A DNA stretch of 64,000 nt from Aurelia coerulea (lineage: Eukaryota; Cnidaria; Scyphozoa; Semaeostomeae; Ulmaridae). Positions 1 to 10,100 of this stretch are shown piece after piece. The notes under the pieces were generated by a model, which saw nothing but the letters and a program-made list of their open reading frames with translations, was not told the DNA's origin and ran no database searches. The stretch lies in the NCBI GenBank assembly GCA_039566865.1, contig CM076954.1:16702001-16766000 (forward strand), given 5' to 3'. A program made the position numbers and the translations under genes. How positions within the stretch are numbered: the first letter of the stretch is position 1; every line of letters starts with the position of its first letter.

Positions 1-2936
1 GCAATTTCTGTTTCAACCATCTTATCTAATCCCGGAAACCACAAATGCATGCGTAAGTATTGCTTTGTTCTCACAACCCCTTGATGTCCCTCATGAGCAA
101 GGGTTGTCACAGACTGCCAAAGGCGGGCAGGAACAACAATTCTGCAACCTCTGAGCACTAGGCCATCCACTACTGATAGCTCTGGAAATATATGTGCATA
201 TGAAGCCAATTTCCCTTTCTGTTCTTTGCTGATGTATTCCTGTGAGATCATTTCTTTGAGAACTGTCAATGTTTCATCCTCTAGTGTAGCTTTTAACATG
301 TGTTCTTTTGTTACAGCCTTGGGAAGGTTGGCTCGGATAACTGCATCAATGTATAGCATATCCTCTTCTATGGATTTCTTTGTTACGGTACACACATCAG
401 CTAAGACAACTGGATGCCAGGAAAGATAATCAGCTGGATTTGTCTTCCCCGGCTCGTGAATTAGTGTGTAGCTATAATCTTGCAGCTTTAACTTGTCCCG
501 CAGGATTCGTGCCGGAAGTTCTGCCTTGTACTGGTTGTACAAGGGTAACAGAGGCTTGTGATATGTGCTTGCAATGAAATGTTGAAGGCCATGTAGATAG
601 ATATGGTTTCTCTGCATGGCGAATGCTAGTGCAGCACTCTCAATTTCAATTTGTGAGTAGCGACTCTCAGTGTCTGTTGTCGCTCTGCTGTCGTATCTGA
701 TTACTTTGTATTGTTGTGTTTGGGGCTCAAGTTGTGTCAAGATGCTAGAAAGGCCATACTTGGAGCCATCTACAATGAGCTTTGTTTCTCGTGTTGGGTC
801 AAAGTATGCCATTGTGGTGTCTTGTGAGAGAGCCTCTTTAATTGACTGAAAAGCCTTTTGACAATCATTGGTGCAGTTGAAAGTAACATTCTTTCTAGTG
901 AGCAACCGCAAAGGGGTTGTAAGAGCAGAGTAGTTGCGAATAAAATGAGCACTGAAATTAGCCATTCCCAAGAAGGATCGAACTTCAGCTGCAGATGCGG
1001 GTGGTTGGGCATCATGCAGAGCCTGTACTTTGTCAGGTGATGGTGACATTCCTGCTGATGAGAAAGTCATGCCAAAAAACTTGATTTCTGGTTGGTTAAA
1101 ACTGCACTTTGACATTCCAAGTGTTAGACCGCAGTCATCAAGGCGCTGTAATACTTGCATAAGTGCTCGATCATGTTCTTTCTGAGATTTTCCAAACACG
1201 ATAATGTCATCATAGATGTTTTCAACATGTTCAATATCCACCAGCGTTTGACGAATTTCCTCATTGAAAATCTCAGCAGCTGAATTGGTGCCAAAATTTA
1301 ACCTTTTGAAACGCCTCAGGCCTTGATGGGTGTAGAACGTTGTCATGTATCTGCTTTCTGGGCTCAGCTCGAACTGCATGTAGCCTTGACGCATGTCTAG
1401 TTTTGTGAAATGCTTTGCTCCATTTAATTTGTATCGCAGTTCTTCCAATGTGGGGATGACATGACGTGTGCGCCGGATGGCAGTGTTAGCTGTGGTCATA
1501 TCAAGGCTCATTCGCAACTGGGATGGATCAGCTTTTGGTGTCAACATGACATTTGAAACCCACTCTGTTGGTCCATACACTGGCTCGATGATGTCTGCAT
1601 CTTCCAATTCTTTGAGAATGGCTTCAAATTGCTCCCTCTTTGCAAAGGGTATTCGTCGCTGTGGTTGAATTTTTGGAGGTACTGACTTGTCCACGGACAA
1701 CTTCACAACTCTGTATCGATGTTTGCCAATACCTTCAAACACCCCAGGGTACTGATCAACGATGGCCTTAACTCTGTCTGTTGCATCTTGCTTATGTTTG
1801 TAGATATTGTCCAGCTGCTGTTCGGAAGACTTTTTAGAGGTGAGATGCTCTGCCATAGCTGAATATGACATGTATTGAGTGACGTGAGTGGTGGCCTTGG
1901 CACTCTTGTTTCCCTGTTTTCTTTCCTGCAGCACATGAAGCATGTCTTGCATGTCTGCGGTTAATTCTTTCACAGTGATGCTAAGCAGACTCAGATCAAA
2001 AGCAGTGTACTTTCCAATGAGGGGCTTTTGTCCTGATCCTGGAACAACATACACGGTTGCAATGGCCTGCTTTCCATTGGCTGTTAGCTGTGTCTGGAAG
2101 GCTCCTTTTACCGGAATGGGTGGAGAGTTGTACGGCTTGAGCTTGACTTGTGTTCTTCTAAGTTTTGGTTTAGGGTGCAGCTGGTGGTAGAGGCTTTCAT
2201 CAATGATATTTGCATCTGCACCTGTATCAATTTGCATTTTCAATTTTGTGCCCCCATCAAACTTCACCTGCACCATGGTATCCGGATATCGTTTCTTGCT
2301 ATGGATAGCATGAACTGGTGTAGTGACTGCATCCAGCTTGAGAACAGTTGGTCCTTCCACAAAATTGTTGTAGATATAACTGTCTTGCTCTGGATTTTCA
2401 TCAAATTTTTCTTCTGTGTCAACCGTTTTGACTGGCTTTGTTGATTTTCTTGACTCACAAACACTAGCAAAATGATTTTTCTTATTGCAGCTCTTACAGG
2501 TTGCACCCATGGCCTTGCATTTCCCTTTGTGTGGTGTTCGCTCTCCACAATAGCGGCAGATCTCAATGGTTTTCCCTTTAGACTTGTATAGATGTTCTGC
2601 CTTAGGGTGCTTTCCTTGTACAGCATAGACAGGTGTTGGTGAGGCTGTAGCCTCCATATTGTGTTGCTTCATGAAGGCAATTTCTCTATTGGTAAGCTCA
2701 ATAGAGCGAGCAGTAGCTAGGACCTTCTTTAAGTCCATATCTTGAGCAATTATCTCCCTTTGTAATTTTTCGGAGTGAGTGTGCAGTGTCATCACCAGTG
2801 TGATTGCAGAATTTAAATCCATCTCATTAAATTCACAATCAGCACCTTTGATCCTTAAGCGAGTCGCCCAGTGATCATGAGATTCCTCTGGGGAGGTGGG
2901 CTTGGTGCAGAAAAATTTGTAGCGCTCCGCAGCTAA
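1..2936 (-). CDS. Gypsy gag C-terminus and pol polyprotein (partial)
   Basis: The minus-strand frame is open from 2936 to the window edge (about 978 codons, no stop). In order I see a double zinc knuckle (C-x2-C and C-x2-C-x4-H-x4-C clusters, about 2455-2562), an aspartic protease with DTGAD (about 2208-2228), a reverse transcriptase with LDMRQGY and the YDDIIV active site (about 1198-1218), RNase H with VDGS (about 760-775) and EIES, the NPADYLS motif (about 430), and the two histidines of the integrase HHCC finger near 70-110. Oddities: the RNase H motif usually read as T-D-H-K-P-L is T-Y-H here (558-567), losing a conserved acidic residue, and NPADYLS is followed by W rather than R. The copy is therefore probably defective despite its open frame. 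Confidence 0.88.
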
Positions 2937-3232
2937 ATTTTGTTCGCAGTGAAATGTGCAGTGAGAGCAGCTGTGGCGGTTGAATATTTTGCATCCGCAA
3001 CTGTCAATGTTGCGAAAAGCTCCCGTAATTCAGAGCCACCAACAGCAAGCAATGCAGCCCTTCTCTTTGAAGGCCCCTCTGCAGCGTCAGTGATGCCCTC
3101 AAAATCCATCACCAGTTCTAGGTTTTCTAACCAGAGTTTCCATCGGCGTTCTTGATTGCTACCAGCATCTTGTTGCACATCTGGATTAAACTCCGTTACG
3201 CACGCTTTAAGACCCACTAGTGCAGAGGCCAT
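2933..3232 (-). CDS. Gypsy gag N-terminal part, ended early by a frame break
   Basis: This 99-codon frame starts at an ATG. It resembles the capsid-like N-terminus of cnidarian gypsy elements, with the RRWKLWLENLE-type helix near residue 30 and the pattern that ends in HFT near residue 93. It stops at a TAG (2933-2935). Homologous sequence continues without interruption in the -1 frame from the codon at 2936. The junction has no canonical X-XXY-YYZ slippery heptamer in the gag frame, so a one-base deletion is more likely than programmed frameshifting, though the latter is not excluded. Gag would package the element RNA. Confidence 0.75.
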   Translation of the reverse strand: MASALVGLKACVTEFNPDVQQDAGSNQERRWKLWLENLELVMDFEGITDAAEGPSKRRAALLAVGGSELRELFATLTVADAKYSTATAALTAHFTANKI

Positions 3233-3365
3233 GCTTGTAAGAAATTTTTTTATGAAAAAAAATTTATAAAAGAAAAAACCAGAAAAGTGGGGTATTCCGG
3301 CGTTTTGGTGTGGTCCGTAGAATATACCAAAAACTTTGTAGGCACTAGTTTAAGTCACTAAAGTA

Positions 3366-5640
3366 AATTTAACAGCCGACTGCTTTACAGATCACAAGCT
3401 GCTTGTCTGCAAATGCCAATTCTCTATCAGACCAAAGAAAAAGGGCGTGAAACCGCCTAAGAAACTCAATACTAACATAAACAGTGAAAAAAGAGAAAAA
3501 CTTGAACGTTTTTTGAACGAAAAGTTGCCTGAATGCAGTGTCGATTGGGAAGATTTTAAGCAGCTCCTTCAGGAGGCAGCTAATCATACATTTGGTAAGA
3601 AAAAGGTGGTCTCAAACGACTGGTTTGACGATCAGGACGAGGAAATACAAAAGCTGCTCAAGGATAAGAAACTTAACAGGAACGCTCTAAGAGAACGCAT
3701 TAGAACATTGAAAAACATGTGGTTTCAGAAAAAAGCTGAAAAAGCGGAGCAATATTCACAAGAAAAGAACCATCGTGAATTTTATGCCACATTAAATGAG
3801 GTTTATGGTCCAAAAATAAAGAAATCACACCCTGTAAGATCCAAAGATGGAGTCCTTCTTACGTCATCAGAGGAAATCAAAGATAGATGGGTAGAACACT
3901 TCAGTGAACTTCTAAATCATCATACAGAAGTAGATCTAAATATAGTGGAGGATATCGAACAACATCCAATAAACGTCTCATTAGATGACCCAATCACTGA
4001 AAGTGAGCTGGATCAAGCGCTCAAAAATACCAAGCTAGGGAAAAGTCCTGGTCCAGATGGAGTGTTAGCAGAAGTCCTTGTGAATGGAGGTGTCCGTTTG
4101 AGAGCCTTTCTCTTAACAATGGCTACCCTTTTTTGGTCAACAGAAAATATTCCAACTGATTTGATTGACCCTAATATAACGATACTTTACAAAAAAGGAG
4201 ACAGAAGTCAATGCGGCAATTACAGAGGGATTTCCCTCCTCAGCGTTGTTGGAAAGGTCTTCGCTGATATTATTTTACAAAGACTCAAAAAGCTGGCAGA
4301 TCTTATTTACGCACAATCTCAATCTGGATATCGTAGTGGCAGAAGTACTATCGACGGTATTTTCACACTTAGACAGCTGATGGAAAAGTCAAGAGAACAG
4401 CGAAGGAATATGTATATAGCTTTCGTTGATTTCACAAAAGCCTTCGACACCGTAAATCGTGACCTCCTGTATGCCATCTTAGGAAAACTCGGTTGTCCAG
4501 CGAAATTCATCAGAATTATTAAGAAGTTATACACAAATGTACATGCAAGACTCATCGTGGACGGTGAACTTACAAATCCTTTTGAATACAACAGTGGTGT
4601 TAAACAAGGCTGTAAACTAGCTCCGACACTCTATGGCATATACGCAGCTGTTTTATTGTGGCTTGCATACAAGGAGATCAGGCACACTCACAGCATTCAA
4701 GTCAGGTTTCGATATGATGGTGACTTATTTGACCTCAGAAGATTAAAAAGTAAGACGAAAGTCCTCGCCGTATATATCAGAGAGGCACAATATGCAGATG
4801 ATATAGCAATTTTCAGTGACACACCCGATGGTTTACAAGTCCTTCTCACTGCTTACAACGATCTAGCCAAAAAGATGGGTCTATGCATCAACACCACAAA
4901 AACTGAAACAATGTGCATTGGACCAGAAGCCGAATTTTTCATCGATCATACCAAATTAAAGAATGTCAGCAGCTTTAAATATCTTGGTAGCTACGTAACA
5001 AATGACTGTTCAATAAAGGAAGAATTAACAGCACGTATCCAAGCAACTTCGTGTGCTTTTGGAAGACTGCGCCATCGAGTTTTTGACTCGCATGACCTAA
5101 CCTATCACACAAAAGTAATGGTCTACAATCAGTGCCTCATGCCGCTACTAATGTACGGCAGTGAGAGTTGGACTTTGAAATATCAACAAGTTAGGCAACT
5201 CCGTACAATTCAACAGCGCCATTTAAGGAAAATACTGAAGATAAAATGGACTGATCATATTAGCAACGAAGAAGTTCTCGCAATAGCATGCGTGGAAGAT
5301 ATAGAAATATTGTTGGTAAGGAGTCGACTACGTTGGCTAGGGCATGTGTCCAGAATGGAGAATGATCGTCCAGTGAAGTATTTATTATATGGAGAGTTAG
5401 CTGAAGGAAAACGTCCTGTTGGTCGTCCAAAGCTCAGATATAAAGACACTTGTAAAAGCGCGTTGAGATGTGGTGATGTTCTGGACCATTGGAATACAAA
5501 AGTAGAGGACCGAGCTGAATGGAGAAAAGTCATTCATCAAACCTGTGGCAAAGTCAACGAGAAAAGAGTTCAGGCATACGAAAAACAGAGGGACAAGAGG
5601 AGAAGGAAAGGAACTGAATTAGATTGATTTACTGTATCTT
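3366..5640 (+). mobile_element. 5'-truncated non-LTR retrotransposon (LINE)
   Basis: The homologous reading frame begins abruptly near 3372, inside the last strand of an apurinic-type endonuclease (TDHKLL motif), and continues through a full reverse transcriptase to a stop at 5627. Truncation at the 5' end is the usual outcome of target-primed reverse transcription. The element abuts the 5' side of the divergent gypsy element. No clear poly(A) or target-site duplication is visible, so the 3' boundary is approximate. Confidence 0.85.
3372..5627 (+). CDS. LINE reverse transcriptase with endonuclease remnant
   Basis: About 751 codons are open. The first 25 residues are the end of the endonuclease (SDH-type motif TDHKLL). 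The reverse transcriptase follows: SPGPDG, the fingers region, FVDFTKAFDTV, SGVKQGC, and the catalytic AQYADDIAIF (about 4785-4815). The C-terminal region has RWLGHV and GRPKLRYKD motifs typical of the craniofacial-development-protein-2-like (RTE-like) LINEs of invertebrates. No frameshift or stop is seen, so only the missing 5' end makes this copy inactive. A GTG at 3447 is not a plausible start; the frame runs upstream of it into endonuclease sequence. Clade is inferred from recalled motifs. Confidence 0.85.
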   Translation, partial: TADCFTDHKLLVCKCQFSIRPKKKGVKPPKKLNTNINSEKREKLERFLNEKLPECSVDWEDFKQLLQEAANHTFGKKKVVSNDWFDDQDEEIQKLLKDKKLNRNALRERIRTLKNMWFQKKAEKAEQYSQEKNHREFYATLNEVYGPKIKKSHPVRSKDGVLLTSSEEIKDRWVEHFSELLNHHTEVDLNIVEDIEQHPINVSLDDPITESELDQALKNTKLGKSPGPDGVLAEVLVNGGVRLRAFLLTMATLFWSTENIPTDLIDPNITILYKKGDRSQCGNYRGISLLSVVGKVFADIILQRLKKLADLIYAQSQSGYRSGRSTIDGIFTLRQLMEKSREQRRNMYIAFVDFTKAFDTVNRDLLYAILGKLGCPAKFIRIIKKLYTNVHARLIVDGELTNPFEYNSGVKQGCKLAPTLYGIYAAVLLWLAYKEIRHTHSIQVRFRYDGDLFDLRRLKSKTKVLAVYIREAQYADDIAIFSDTPDGLQVLLTAYNDLAKKMGLCINTTKTETMCIGPEAEFFIDHTKLKNVSSFKYLGSYVTNDCSIKEELTARIQATSCAFGRLRHRVFDSHDLTYHTKVMVYNQCLMPLLMYGSESWTLKYQQVRQLRTIQQRHLRKILKIKWTDHISNEEVLAIACVEDIEILLVRSRLRWLGHVSRMENDRPVKYLLYGELAEGKRPVGRPKLRYKDTCKSALRCGDVLDHWNTKVEDRAEWRKVIHQTCGKVNEKRVQAYEKQRDKRRRKGTELD

Positions 5641-7024
5641 TAGTTAATTGTGTTTTACCCGTTTCTCGGAGCAATAAGTGGTTCCTTTATTACTGCGTTA
5701 CAGCACCTCACAGACCTCACCCCCTACATGTACTTGTTTTACTTCGTACATAAAGATGGCATGAACTGGTTACTTTTTTTTCTGAGCGTTTTGACAATAC
5801 TAAGGCCACTGGATGTCACCAAATGTAAACTGATGGAACCAAATGTAATAGTGGATGTGACAAAGAAAGTCAATCTGTAAAGACAATTACTACTAATTGT
5901 ATTTTCATTCGTTTCTTTCATATTTTCTTTGAGTATTCCGTTGAACGTATATATCTAGATATATTACTGTCACCAAATGTGAACTGATGTGTGTGTGTGT
6001 GTGGTTCGGCGAGGTGACTTGCGTCCCTGCCATTGAACCTTGAAGACTTCATCACTCTCCAAGCAAATATGTTTAAAATGCTACACAAACAATAGTTACT
6101 TCGCGACTATCAAAACAAAGGATCTTATTGGTTGATGCATGATCTTAATGTGTCAAATCTGATGCCAAAGATAAACAATATTGCAACAAAAGAGTATGTT
6201 CTGGGGAATATTCTAGTTAAAGGAATAATAGCAATTATTCTGCAACGAGATGCAAAGGAATCCTTCAGTCTAATTATTCCTGTGATTACTGAAGATCTTA
6301 ATCCGATCAAAAGATTAACTTGTTTCACATTCTTAATGGGAACCGATACAAATATCAATGAATCTTGCAACTGTGGACTTTCGCAACTTTGTTGATCTAA
6401 GTTTAATTGGTTTCTAGGCGTTACCTCTACTCTTGCATTCTATGTGACGTTTCCTGTTTCTAAGGCTAAAGTAATTCTGTTGGCTCATCTTTCAGAGCAT
6501 CATAAATACATTACAACAAAAAGGTGCTACTCAGTCTCTCACAAGCACTGATAGTCCTTGAATAATTTAACTCCAAAATGTATATAACTACTGCCTACTG
6601 CCTAGCTAGGGCTTCAAAAGCTTCAAGACTTCAAATCGAGGGGCGTATCATGTGTAAAAATCTCGTACACCTCCGGCAAAAATCCTTTTGTTTTCAAGGA
6701 AAATCCTGAAAAAATCCCTAAAAGTCCTGTTTTTTTTAAATCTGGTACGCGTTTTCAGAAGAGTGATACGCCCCTCGACATGGACACAAGTACTTTCACA
6801 AGCTACTTGCACCAAGGAAAACTAATCATCCCAATACTTTGCCTTACATATCCGGTTACTAATTAAGGAAATATCTTCTGCATATCATGACTAAACTTTG
6901 GGGAACAAAAAGATCGAAATTGTAGCTGTATTACAATAATCTGGCTCTACTTTTTTCCAGACATTGATCCCAGAGCACAAATTATTTAGAACTATAATGC
7001 GAATGACTATTGATTGCTAATTGG
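5641..7024. other. Spacer upstream of the DDR-like gene
   Basis: No gene is supported here. It holds a short (GT)n run at about 5987-6002 and the small TIR element listed separately. The promoter and 5' UTR of the DDR-like gene should lie in its right part, but I see no convincing TATA box or initiator that I would place. Confidence 0.5.
6636..6778. mobile_element. Small TIR element (MITE), 143 bp
   Basis: The ends are a perfect 15-bp inverted repeat, TCGAGGGGCGTATCA at 6636-6650 and its complement at 6764-6778. The interior is A+T rich and non-coding. No target-site duplication is evident. A non-autonomous DNA transposon is the simplest reading. Confidence 0.6.
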
Positions 7025-7100
7025 ATGGACAACATGGACTACATGAAGATTCTTCAACTTATTTTCCTTACTGCTCAGTTTTGTGAGAGTTTCCATGCAG
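7025..7100 (+). CDS. DDR-like exon 1: signal peptide
   Basis: The exon starts at the first ATG after an in-frame TGA (7004-7006); a second in-frame ATG lies at 7034. It encodes a hydrophobic stretch (KILQLIFLTAQF) ending in an Ala-containing site, as expected of a signal peptide. The donor is GCAG|GTTTGT, leaving one base (phase 1) that joins the two bases at the start of exon 2 to form an Ala codon. Confidence 0.8.
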
Positions 7101-10100
7101 GTTTGTTTGTCTGTTATTACCAAATACTTTACATATTTGTGGTTTGCATTTAGGCCTTTCATAGTCAATATTTGGTGCCAGTGCTCAATTGCACACTTCA
7201 ATGCTATGGATGCATGTCTTTCAATGATAAAGATTTTTAATCATGAAGAGGCTCAACTATCTAGACAGGAAAATGATGGAATACAGCACGTTTTTTTCCA
7301 TAAGAAACTGGTTTATAAGAAACTAGTACTACAATGACCAAAAATTTAAGAAACTCTAGTACTACGCTCGCTCAAGAACAGTTAAGAAACTCTAAAACTC
7401 TATTTCTGTATGTCTCTCTTATTCTATGTCTCTCTAACAAAGGTACATTCGTCTTTTTTTTACTTTTAACTACAAAATTGGTAAATTTTTGCCTTGATGT
7501 ACATGGCTTCTTCTTGAAAATGCAATTTTAGGCCCAAAAAAAAGAAACTAATTAAGAAACTTTTATGGAAATTAAGAAACTTTTAGTACTAAGTGCTGAT
7601 CCAAGTTTCTTATAAAAAAAACATGTGTGAAGCGATGAAGTAATTCTCAAAATGTACCTTTGTTGTTGAATTAGATAGTCAATGAACTCCCTTTACTACT
7701 GGGTGGGCCAAAATAAACTATGCACGTTTGACAGGCCACAAGAAGTCTTACATTGGACCGATTTTGAAGATTGATGACTTAATCTTCAGCAAAAAGCCTG
7801 AATTAGATTCAGAATTTTTGCAAAATTTTCTGCTTTCAGTTTTTAGAGCTAGACACAAGTTTCTTGAAAGCATCGTTTTTAAAAACACTGAAGACGATAA
7901 GAAACGTCCATCAAATTTCCTAAAGAATCAGCATGAATGGACAAAGAGAAAACTTGTTCGTGGGATTTAGAAATCGATTAATCAATCGATACAATTAATC
8001 GATACAATTAATCATCAATTTCAAAATCCCAAAACACCACAAAACCAGTTTTCTCTTTCTCCATTTATGTCGATTCTTTAGAAAATTTGATTGAAGTTTT
8101 TGATCGTTTTCGGTGTTTTTGAAAATGAAACTTATAAGAAACTCGCGTCTAGCTCTAAAAACTGAAAGCAGACAAATTGCAAAAAATCTTAGAATCTAAT
8201 TCAGGCTTTTTGCTAAAGATTAAATCATGAATCTTCAAATTGATCCAGTGTACGATTTATTGTGGCCTGCCAAACGTGCATAGTTTACTTTAGGGCACCC
8301 GGTATATTATGTAAGATTTTTGAATGGGGGTCAAATCGGATCTGGGATTTGCCTAGATTACCTTTTTTGGGAATACTGTTTCTGTGCTGAGACTCGGATT
8401 TGATGAGCGGGGGACGGCAAAGTCAATTTCTTGGGAATGGGATTAATCACAATTAATTCCCAAGGGAAAATGCCTGCCTTTTCCCACAATGACTGATAAA
8501 TTATGTTGAAGACCTCCCCTAGAGGATCCTGTATCAAATATAATTTTTGTTTATGTTATTTTTTCATTTGATGGTTTTTCTTTTTTCAAGCCTGCAACTC
8601 ACCCTTGGGCATGGAGAGTGGAGCCATCAATGATTCTCAAATCGATTATGAAAAGAGTTTAGCACACGGAAATTATCAATATGTAGGGAAAGCAAGGTAC
8701 AATGTTGGAGCTGGCTGGTGCACTATTGCTGGACACAAACCTGGTCGTTTTGATCCAAACTTGTATCTTGAGATTGAACTAGAAAGTGATCAGTTAGTCA
8801 CCAGTATACTTTTACAAGGCCTAAAAGACAGTCTGGATCATTCATATGGTGAGAAATTGCAGATTCAATGGAAGAAGTCAGGAGACGCTGATTTTGGATA
8901 CGTTAAAGGTCCCAATGAAAGGGTAATTAGTTTTCACCTTCATATGTTTGTTGGGTATATAAATTTCAAAACATCCTTGCACCTATAATACGTGCAAGCT
9001 CAGTTAGCCTTCGCTGAGAAATTCGTTTTTGCTCCATTTGCCTTGTCTTGGAAGACCAAGTATGCCAAGATTTTTCCCTTTGTTTATTCAAAGATCAATG
9101 CGGGATCGTTTGTTTTGAATGAAATGTTTACTCACTATTGCCATTTTAATTTTATTCGAGACCACTGCTTTAGCTGCGAGCATAGTGAGTGTCCTCTCTG
9201 GAGGAAATTTCATCCAAAAATTGAGGTATCCATAATGGTTCCTGGTTTAGTGTACCAAGTGACCCAGAAACTTCATGAGCTAGAACATAACTAGCTCTCT
9301 TTGTATGACTGTTAAGTTTAAAGGCTTAGCTATCCTTTGAGATGCTGTTTGGTCACTTTAAGCTATGATTGCCATCCAGAACACCAGATTGAAGCCTACA
9401 TTTCTCGTTTTGACTTAAATCATCATCATCCTCTTCTAGTCAACATTTTGGAAAACTTAACATAGAGACGGATTTGGAATCGTCTGGGAAACTGTTTGCA
9501 AGATGATTGACCTCTGTTCCTTATTCAGATTCTGTGCTCCCATGCAAAGTTACAAGGCGGCTTTTTCACAGCTTCCAAATCATTGACTGGAAAAGGAGGA
9601 GAAAGTCCGAAAAATGAATGAGTTACCATAGTTTTGAAACTGCTTTACTGGAGTGTAATCGTGCCTTAACCTAAACAAGCAACATCTCAAAAGAAAGCTA
9701 AGCCCCTCAGCTACATACAGATACCTTGATTGTGCTCATAATGTTTCGTTCAATTTCTACCCTGACCACTCCCGACGAGCCAATACAAATTTCGTGCACA
9801 AATGCCCGGGGGACGGGCAATTTTTGTTGGCGAATGCCCGGGGACTGGGCACTGAAAACATACCATATTCCCAGTAACTGTATAATTCAAAAGCATACAT
9901 GGGGCTCGATTTTAGGCATGTTTTGAAGGCTCTTAAAAAGGCTCTCTCGGGAAAATCCCCCACAATTTCAGAACGGAGTTGCCAATTTAAATCAGGTAAA
10001 TTCTAGAATGGATTTGAACATTTCCACCAATCAAAAAAATGATTTGCCTATGTTTGGCTCTGGCTGGTTTTTTATCATTCTGGCTCATTTTCTGGTGTTT

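Larger units (their letters stand above)
1..3232 (-). mobile_element. Ty3/gypsy LTR retrotransposon, gag plus most of pol, runs off the left edge
   Basis: Read on the minus strand, this block encodes gag, zinc knuckle, aspartic protease, reverse transcriptase, RNase H and the first part of the integrase in the usual Ty3/gypsy order. The element continues past position 1, so the catalytic part of integrase and the 3' LTR are not in view. I could not identify a 5' LTR or a primer-binding site between 3233 and the neighbouring LINE at about 3366, so the 5' LTR is lost or too diverged to see. The polyprotein frame is long and open, which suggests a fairly young copy, but it carries a gag-pol frame break and probable inactivating changes described in the next entries. 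Confidence 0.9.

Noticed and set aside
3369..3587. Minus-strand frame across the gypsy-LINE boundary, considered as the missing gypsy 5' part
   Set aside because: It is antisense to LINE coding sequence and has no gag similarity.
7728..7970. 80-codon plus-strand frame with lysine-rich sequence, at first sight a small gene
   Set aside because: It lies inside one arm of the foldback element at 7699-8302 and its sequence returns inverted in the other arm; no domain is recognised.
8992..9294. 100-codon frame in DDR-like intron 2
   Set aside because: It starts with GTG, matches no family I know, has no splice sites that fit the receptor and is not needed, since exon 2 joins exon 3 in phase with continuous homology.
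9971..9994. 24-base interval between a CAG acceptor and a GTAAAT donor, considered as a missing micro-exon of the discoidin domain
   Set aside because: The domain is complete when exon 3 begins at 11640, so no extra exon is required.
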